Origin: Alistipes finegoldii DSM 17242
GTDB lineage: Bacteria > Bacteroidota > Bacteroidia > Bacteroidales > Rikenellaceae
DNA: 64,000 nt
NCBI RefSeq assembly: GCF_000265365.1
Contig: NC_018011.1
Coordinates: 1,736,001-1,800,000, forward strand
Reading direction: 5' to 3'
The notes beneath the pieces were generated by a model, which was not told the origin of the DNA, ran no database searches, and saw only the letters and a program-made list of their open reading frames with translations. Shown in pieces: positions 59,758 to 64,000 of this stretch; the first letter of the stretch is position 1; each line of letters starts with the position of its first letter. Made by a program: the position numbers and the translations under genes.

Positions 59758-60617
59758 TCAGAGAAATAGATGTACAGAATGTCATGACTAAATCCTCATT
59801 ACCAGTAGGGGGCTTCTCTGTCAATCCTTATGTAGGTTGTCCTCATGCTTGTAAGTACTGCTATGCTTCATTCATGAAACGTTTTACAGGGCATACAGAG
59901 CCTTGGGGTACGTTTCTGGATGTAAAGCATTGGAAACCTATTGATAATCCGCATAAATATGATGGACAACGGATTGTTATCGGTTCTGTAACAGACGGAT
60001 ACCATCCGTATGAAGAAGATTTTTGCAGAACCCGTAAACTGCTGGAAGAGTTAAAAGGCACTAATGCTGAAATCATGATTTGTACTAAGTCAGATTTGGT
60101 TTTGCGTGATCTTGATTTACTTAAAGGCTTTCAGAAAGTGACAGTATCTTGGTCAGTTAACACACTCGATGAACAGTTCAGATGTGATATGGATCGTGCC
60201 GTAAGCATTGAGCGAAGACTTAAAGCCATGAAACAGATCTATAATGCAGGCATACGCACCGTGTGTTTTATTTCACCGATTTTTCCAGGAATTACAGATG
60301 TGAAAGCTATCGTTAATCGGGTAAAAGATTATGCAGATTTGATATGGCTGGAAAATCTAAATCTTCGTGGACAATTTAAGAGAGACATCATGGGGTATAT
60401 ACGGGAAAAGCATCCGGAGCTTGTAGCCTTGTATGATGATACCTACAACAAGAAACGAAAAGATTACTGGCAGGTCTTGGAACAGGAAGTAGCTGCGTTT
60501 GCTCAAGCGGAAGGTTATCCTTATCGTATAAACGATTTACCATACGGGCGTTCTCAAAAAGGAAAACCTGTTATAGTAAACTATTTCTATCATGAAAAAA
60601 TTAGGCTAAAAAAATAG
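59742..60617 (+). CDS. Radical SAM protein (mobile-element type, SPL-like)
   Basis: 291 residues from ATG 59742 (MEKEIIREIDVQNVMTKSS). The Fe4S4 site is C-X3-C-X2-C in GCPHACKYCYASFMKRF, followed by barrel segments (IVIGSVTDGYHPYEEDF, KVTVSWSVNTLDEQF, GIRTVCFISPIFPGITDVKA, IWLENLNLRG). It resembles the spore photoproduct lyase-related group and the radical SAM mobile-pair proteins carried by gut bacterial elements. The substrate is unknown. An upstream in-frame start at 59613 is open only because it reads out of frame through the DUF5131-like remnant. Confidence 0.83.
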   Translation: MEKEIIREIDVQNVMTKSSLPVGGFSVNPYVGCPHACKYCYASFMKRFTGHTEPWGTFLDVKHWKPIDNPHKYDGQRIVIGSVTDGYHPYEEDFCRTRKLLEELKGTNAEIMICTKSDLVLRDLDLLKGFQKVTVSWSVNTLDEQFRCDMDRAVSIERRLKAMKQIYNAGIRTVCFISPIFPGITDVKAIVNRVKDYADLIWLENLNLRGQFKRDIMGYIREKHPELVALYDDTYNKKRKDYWQVLEQEVAAFAQAEGYPYRINDLPYGRSQKGKPVIVNYFYHEKIRLKK

Positions 60618-60619
60618 GA

Positions 60620-60820
60620 TCATTTGATTGATTTGATAAATTTACTGATAGCCTGTCTTGTCATTTGTTTGAAAAAACGCATCAGGTGGTTAGGCTCAAA
60701 GAAATGCAAACGATAAGCCGTCTCTTTAACTGACAATCTAGAAAACAAGAGATCGCTTTTTCCCTCTTGCAATAGACGCTGTTTCAGCAAAAGAGCGGAA
60801 GATAAGTCAAATTCACGCAT
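60620..60820 (-). pseudogene. AraC-family C-terminal fragment
   Basis: 66 residues matching only the last part of an AraC DNA-binding domain (ALLLKQRLLQEGKSDLLFSR, LHFFEPNHLMRFFKQMTRQA). It aligns with the C-terminus of the intact regulator at 57703-58602 (LLKQRLLEELKNELLF, HLMRFFKRETGK). The N-terminal 230 residues are absent; a 13-bp inverted repeat lies exactly at the break (60823-60867). Confidence 0.8.
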
Positions 60821-60822
60821 AA

Positions 60823-60867
60823 CGGTAGTGTAAACTGAACTGTATCACGGCTCTGTTTACACTACCG
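60823..60867. repeat. 13-bp perfect inverted repeat at the AraC break point
   Basis: CGGTAGTGTAAAC (60823-60835) and GTTTACACTACCG (60855-60867) flank 19 bp. No T-run follows. It could be insertion-sequence ends or a recombination scar. The adjacent 28-codon ORF at 60877-60963 (MIESIPPKGVSFSDLIAM...) is not recognised and overlaps the relaxase end. Confidence 0.75.
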
Positions 60868-60941
60868 AATTTCTCCATGATTGAAAGTATTCCTCCAAAA
60901 GGAGTGAGTTTCTCTGATTTAATTGCCATGTCATATAGTTC

Positions 60942-62471
60942 TTATCTACGTATTCCTACCTGATTTTGTTCTATTTTCCAATCATAAGCCCCATTAGCGA
61001 CATCAGCAACCTCCTTGTAGGTCTGCCGATGTTTTATTTTATCAAAAGACTGTCGGCTGTCCGCATAGTCGCAAAGCCATCTTCCGATTGTTTGCTGCTG
61101 CTCTTTGGTCTTGCCATAGCTCTGCATCACGCTCTTGATGTCAGCAGCTTCATCACTGCCAAAGATAGACTTGTATTTGTCCGTGCTGTAGTGAATAATT
61201 GCATCAATGGCACGTTTGAATACCTCACTGGCAGCATAGAGCATATCGGCAATAATAGCAAAAACCAGCTTGCGTGAATTCAACTCACCTTGCAATCGGC
61301 TGATGGTCTTGTCTTTCTCCGCATTGGCAAGTCTGACCGCATTATTGATGCGCAGTTGCACATTTTCGTTTAGACTGTTAAGTTCTTTAATAGCCTTGTC
61401 ACGTTCTGAAGCAATAGAACAACTTTGCGCAATGACATTATCACGTTGCGCTTCGGCTTTCTGCTTTTCCAAAGCCAGTTCCTTTGTCTGCTTCTCCACC
61501 TCTTTGATGACAGTCGGCCTAAACGCCTTTTTAAGGCGATCATATTCCTGTGCGAGCAGCTTGTACTCCATTTCAAGAGTGGCAGTCTTACCAATACCGA
61601 CCAGACTGCCGACACTATCCAAGATACCGTCCACCATGTTTCTGCGGATTGCATCACGCTTTTTCTGCTTGTCGGCTATCTCGCTGTCAAGTGCCGCACT
61701 CCGTTCAGATTTAGCCTTATTCTCAACCTCTATGGAGTTGCGCTCGGCTTCGGCTTTCGCTTTGGCGGTGACAGCTTTTTCCTTTTCTGCTTTAGCTTGC
61801 TCCGCTTCCTGCTTCTGCTTGGCTATGATGAAGTCCGTCCTTTCCAAATGCTTCTTACCTGTAAGATCTTTTGATATACCCCTTTCCATCTCTAAGCACT
61901 CAGCCAAAAGCGTCTGCATCTCGCCCATGCATTTCTCGTCCAGTTTGCAGGATTTTCCAGTATCGTGGTTCATCCAATCCCATACGATATGGGCGTGAAG
62001 ATTGGGCATCCATGTGGCGGTATCTCCGAGATTGCCGTAATGCCCCTCGTCACGGTGGATGAAGATTTGCAAAGCTGTGATACCCCAATGCTCCTTACAC
62101 TCCTCACAAAAATGCTGCAACTGCTCCAACGTGGTATCATCTTTGATTACCACGACACCCTCTTTGAGTGGGGTGCTGCCACGCACGATAGTCACCTTGC
62201 CCGTCTTCTTGTTCATTCGTTCACGGTCTTTGGTCTGCATTTTCCGACCAGTCTTTTCCTTGACCATTTGGGCAATCTGATTGTAGCGGTCAGTTAATGA
62301 GCTGTTGCCCAATTCAGGTGCTACCCATACTTCGTTTGAAGCCATAAGGTCAGTACGGACATAAAGCCTCTCTTTGTTGATATGAGCGAGGTATTCTGCT
62401 GTTCTTTTGTTATGTGCCTCACTACTACCAATGTTACAGGGTTTGATATTAATGGATGTTTTCTGTGCCAT
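60942..62471 (-). CDS. MobV-family (Mob/Pre) relaxase
   Basis: 509 residues. The N-terminal relaxase domain contains KPCNIGSSEAHNKRTAEYLA, then the catalytic metal site IFIHRDEGHYG and NLHAHIVWDWMNHDTGK, which are the HxDE-His and HxH motifs of the Mob_Pre family. From about residue 215 to 390 a long coiled coil rich in Lys, Ala and Glu follows (KQKQEAEQAKAEKEKAVTAK). Relaxases of this group nick oriT and pilot mobilizable plasmids and NBU-like elements, borrowing another element's transfer machinery. The 331-bp upstream region is a dense field of small hairpins and is the likely oriT. Confidence 0.92.
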   Translation of the reverse strand: MAQKTSINIKPCNIGSSEAHNKRTAEYLAHINKERLYVRTDLMASNEVWVAPELGNSSLTDRYNQIAQMVKEKTGRKMQTKDRERMNKKTGKVTIVRGSTPLKEGVVVIKDDTTLEQLQHFCEECKEHWGITALQIFIHRDEGHYGNLGDTATWMPNLHAHIVWDWMNHDTGKSCKLDEKCMGEMQTLLAECLEMERGISKDLTGKKHLERTDFIIAKQKQEAEQAKAEKEKAVTAKAKAEAERNSIEVENKAKSERSAALDSEIADKQKKRDAIRRNMVDGILDSVGSLVGIGKTATLEMEYKLLAQEYDRLKKAFRPTVIKEVEKQTKELALEKQKAEAQRDNVIAQSCSIASERDKAIKELNSLNENVQLRINNAVRLANAEKDKTISRLQGELNSRKLVFAIIADMLYAASEVFKRAIDAIIHYSTDKYKSIFGSDEAADIKSVMQSYGKTKEQQQTIGRWLCDYADSRQSFDKIKHRQTYKEVADVANGAYDWKIEQNQVGIRR

Positions 62472-62802
62472 TTTACTTATGCTTTTAGAGATTTATATTA
62501 AAAAGGGTTATTAGGGCAAAGCCTTAATCGGAGGGTGCAGGGAGAGGGTCACTTCCTGCTCGGGGTTTTCAGGGGTGAAGCCTCTGAACGGAGTTTCCAA
62601 AGAGAGGGTCACTCTTTGGTCGGATTGCATAGGACTGACAGTCCTTGCCGGGTTCTTAGGGCAGCGTCCTAAGTGGGACGGGGCAACGCCCAGCCACTCG
62701 GGAGAGCCCACAACTTCGGGAGCAAAGTGGAGAAGTTATAATGGGCTATATCAGGGCAAGCCCTGTCATGTACGCCACACCTCTTTGCCTCCAGCCGCCA
62801 AG
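62472..62802. other. Hairpin-rich intergenic region, candidate oriT
   Basis: The 331-bp gap before the relaxase holds at least four small hairpins: CCAAAGAG/CTCTTTGG (62597-62619), GGACT/AGTCC (62632-62644), CTTAGG/CCTAAG (62655-62673) and CAGGGC/GCCCTG (62752-62765). A 12-bp direct repeat GAGAGGGTCACT occurs at 62542 and 62602. No gene is supported. Confidence 0.5.
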
Positions 62803-63666
62803 TCAGAATTTGTTTCTTCCCTTTTGTTGGAATGCCATGCTTTTGTTCATCAGATACTCGTTGAGATCTTTGTATTCTTCATACTCATTTGAGGCATCAG
62901 TACACTTGTCTCCCAATGCTTTCATTATCTGCCAGGTAGCCATTCTGCCAGTTTTGTCATTATCCAAGTGGCAGCATATTTGAGAATACTTATTGAGCAT
63001 GGAGAGAGCACTCGGGATGTTTACAATGGAGTTGAGTACCACCGCATCACATTCGCCATGTAGTATGAGATAGGAGAGATAGTCCACGAATCCCTCGAAT
63101 ATGTGACAAGCTGTTTCGTGGTTCCTTATCGTAGTGATTGCTTTCGGAGCAATACATCCCTTGAAGTATGGATTCCGAAGTTCATAGCCACCAGCATCAT
63201 TCTTGAAGCCAATAGCAAAATATCGCTTGCCAGCACTTTTGTAGTGTATTTCCACGCACTGCCTTTTGGCTGTAATAGAACCAATTCCCCTTCCCAAGAG
63301 GTATTGTAGCAAAGCAGGATGAGCCAGTTCTTTTACCTCAATATCTTCAAACGAAGTGTGCTTTTGTGGGCAAGTAGATTGAATTGGTATTGTGGGTAGA
63401 ATGATTGAACGCCCCATCATGTGCAATACTTCTGAAATGTTTTGCGTGTGGTATAGTTGCATCGCCAAATCAATGATGTTACCTCCTTTGCCCAGTGCAA
63501 AGTCATACCACACGTTTTTGGTTAAATCCACCTTAAATGATGCGGTTTTCTCCGTATGTAGTGGCGATAAGTACCACCACTTATTTCCTTTTCTGTTTAT
63601 TGGTTCATATCCCTTGCTTGCAAGGAAGTTGGATATTTGGATTGCCTTTATTTCTTGTATAGTCAT
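62803..63666 (-). CDS. Primase-like protein (CHC2-like plus Toprim) of the mobile element
   Basis: 287 residues. The N-terminal half follows the DnaG zinc-finger layout (SPLHTEKTASFKVD, VWYDFALGKGGNIIDLAMQL) but lacks the Cys ligands: the FGCG position is FALG and the first Cys position is Ser. The C-terminal half is a Toprim domain (HIFEGFVDYLSYL with the catalytic Glu, CCHLDNDKTGR with the Asp residues). Small primases of this kind prime replication of NBU-type elements after transfer. Start 63666 (MTIQEIKAIQISNFLASKGY) was chosen; the open frame before it contains the heptamer repeats. Confidence 0.85.
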   Translation of the reverse strand: MTIQEIKAIQISNFLASKGYEPINRKGNKWWYLSPLHTEKTASFKVDLTKNVWYDFALGKGGNIIDLAMQLYHTQNISEVLHMMGRSIILPTIPIQSTCPQKHTSFEDIEVKELAHPALLQYLLGRGIGSITAKRQCVEIHYKSAGKRYFAIGFKNDAGGYELRNPYFKGCIAPKAITTIRNHETACHIFEGFVDYLSYLILHGECDAVVLNSIVNIPSALSMLNKYSQICCHLDNDKTGRMATWQIMKALGDKCTDASNEYEEYKDLNEYLMNKSMAFQQKGRNKF

Positions 63667-63678
63667 AATGTGAGTGAT

Positions 63679-63835
63679 TTGTTGAAATGTTGAGTTGTTG
63701 AGAGAATGGGCTGGTGAAAAGAAAAATAGCTTTCTCTTTTGCCCAGTTACACCTCTTGTTGAGTGCTTGTTGAATTGTATTTGTTTGAGTACCAAAGATT
63801 AGTCTGTTGTTCTCAACAATTCAACAACTCAACAA
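63679..63835. repeat. TTGTTGA/TCAACAA heptamer cluster (candidate replication or regulatory origin)
   Basis: TTGTTGA occurs at 63679, 63695, 63756 and 63767, and the complement TCAACAA at 63813, 63821 and 63829 with 8-bp spacing. Seven copies in 157 bp form two inverted clusters between the primase start and the next gene, reminiscent of iterons. Confidence 0.6.
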
Positions 63836-63839
63836 AGAA

Positions 63840-64000
63840 TTATAAACCTAAAGAGTCTATAAATTCCTTGGTCACCGTGTAGAAACGTCCCACTCTGCTA
63901 ATTGAGGAAACACGCCCCGGCTTAGTGTAGTCACATTGATAGGCAAGATAGGTCAGTGCATTGTGAGCAGGGGTAAGTCGCCAGACATCTTTCACGACCT
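63840..64000 (-). CDS. Unidentified mobile-element protein, C-terminal end only (cut by window end)
   Basis: The minus-strand frame is open from the window edge and ends at TAA 63840-63842; the visible 52 residues include VWRLTPAHNALTYLAYQCDY and GRFYTVTKEFIDSLGL. No family is recognised from this short part. It lies upstream of the primase in the same direction, where elements of this type usually carry replication or excision genes. Confidence 0.5.
   Translation of the reverse strand, partial: VVKDVWRLTPAHNALTYLAYQCDYTKPGRVSSISRVGRFYTVTKEFIDSLGL

Larger units (their letters stand above)
57382..64000. mobile_element. Mobilizable integrated element (IME/NBU-like), left end to beyond the window
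   Basis: From about 57,382 the DNA becomes AT-rich and carries a MobV relaxase, a primase, AraC regulators and cargo genes, as in Bacteroides mobilizable elements of the NBU/Tn4555 kind. It starts inside a susD-like gene. No integrase or conjugation (tra) genes are visible, so the right end and integrase lie beyond 64,000 and transfer would need a helper element. Confidence 0.8.

Noticed and set aside
60877..60963. 28-codon ORF beginning MIESIPPKGVSFSDLIAM
   Set aside because: It overlaps the relaxase 3' end and matches no family I recognise; it may be a transposase start remnant but cannot be supported.

Overview
The window is chromosomal DNA from a GC-rich gut Bacteroidota, most likely Alistipes or a close relative (inference). 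The signs are SusC/SusD pairs, many lipoproteins with acidic residues just after the lipobox Cys (the surface-export pattern), Bacteroidetes promoters (TTTG - about 19 nt - TAnnTTTG), and high-GC host DNA that gives way sharply to AT-rich mobile DNA at about 57.4 kb.

Layout: 1-6520 (+) is the tail of a glycan-utilization locus (SusD, GH18 endo-N-acetylglucosaminidase, DUF1735/LamG lipoprotein, separately promoted GH20 hexosaminidase), which fits N-glycan chitobiose cores. 6612-10238 (-) is a large surface lipoprotein with about 12 Cys-containing 27-residue repeats. 10570-16266 (-) is a MoxR/DUF58/Bat operon. 16554-21526 (+) is UvrD/PcrA helicase, GT2, endonuclease III and an SGNH hydrolase, closed by a strong terminator. 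22118-28573 holds ABC-F, a DHH phosphoesterase, LysR with a YeiH-type exporter, and a GNAT. Several gaps here contain degenerate GC-rich tandem repeats.

28783-44099 (-) is one tightly spaced nine-gene operon: SusC, SusD, two unassigned lipoproteins, two leucine-rich-repeat lipoproteins, a surface subtilisin-like protease, a DUF1573 protein and a lipocalin-like lipoprotein. It has a promoter and a terminator but no carbohydrate-active enzyme, so it looks like a Sus-type system for protein or peptide. 44926-46698 (+) is a GH123/DUF4091-type enzyme preceded by a small sulfatase-like remnant.

46973-57381 (-) is a second glycan locus, apparently damaged: a GH92 with an in-frame TGA next to its putative catalytic Glu, GH5, GH3, a GH92 fused in frame to a metallophosphoesterase, a PKD-like lipoprotein and a SusD lacking its N-terminus. 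The missing SusD part coincides with the edge of a mobilizable element (57382 to beyond 64000) carrying an AraC regulator, an MBL-fold hydrolase, a radical SAM protein, a DUF5131-like remnant, an AraC fragment, a MobV relaxase and a primase. Its integrase is not in the window.

The most novel candidates are the GH92-metallophosphoesterase fusion and the CAZyme-free Sus operon with a surface protease.
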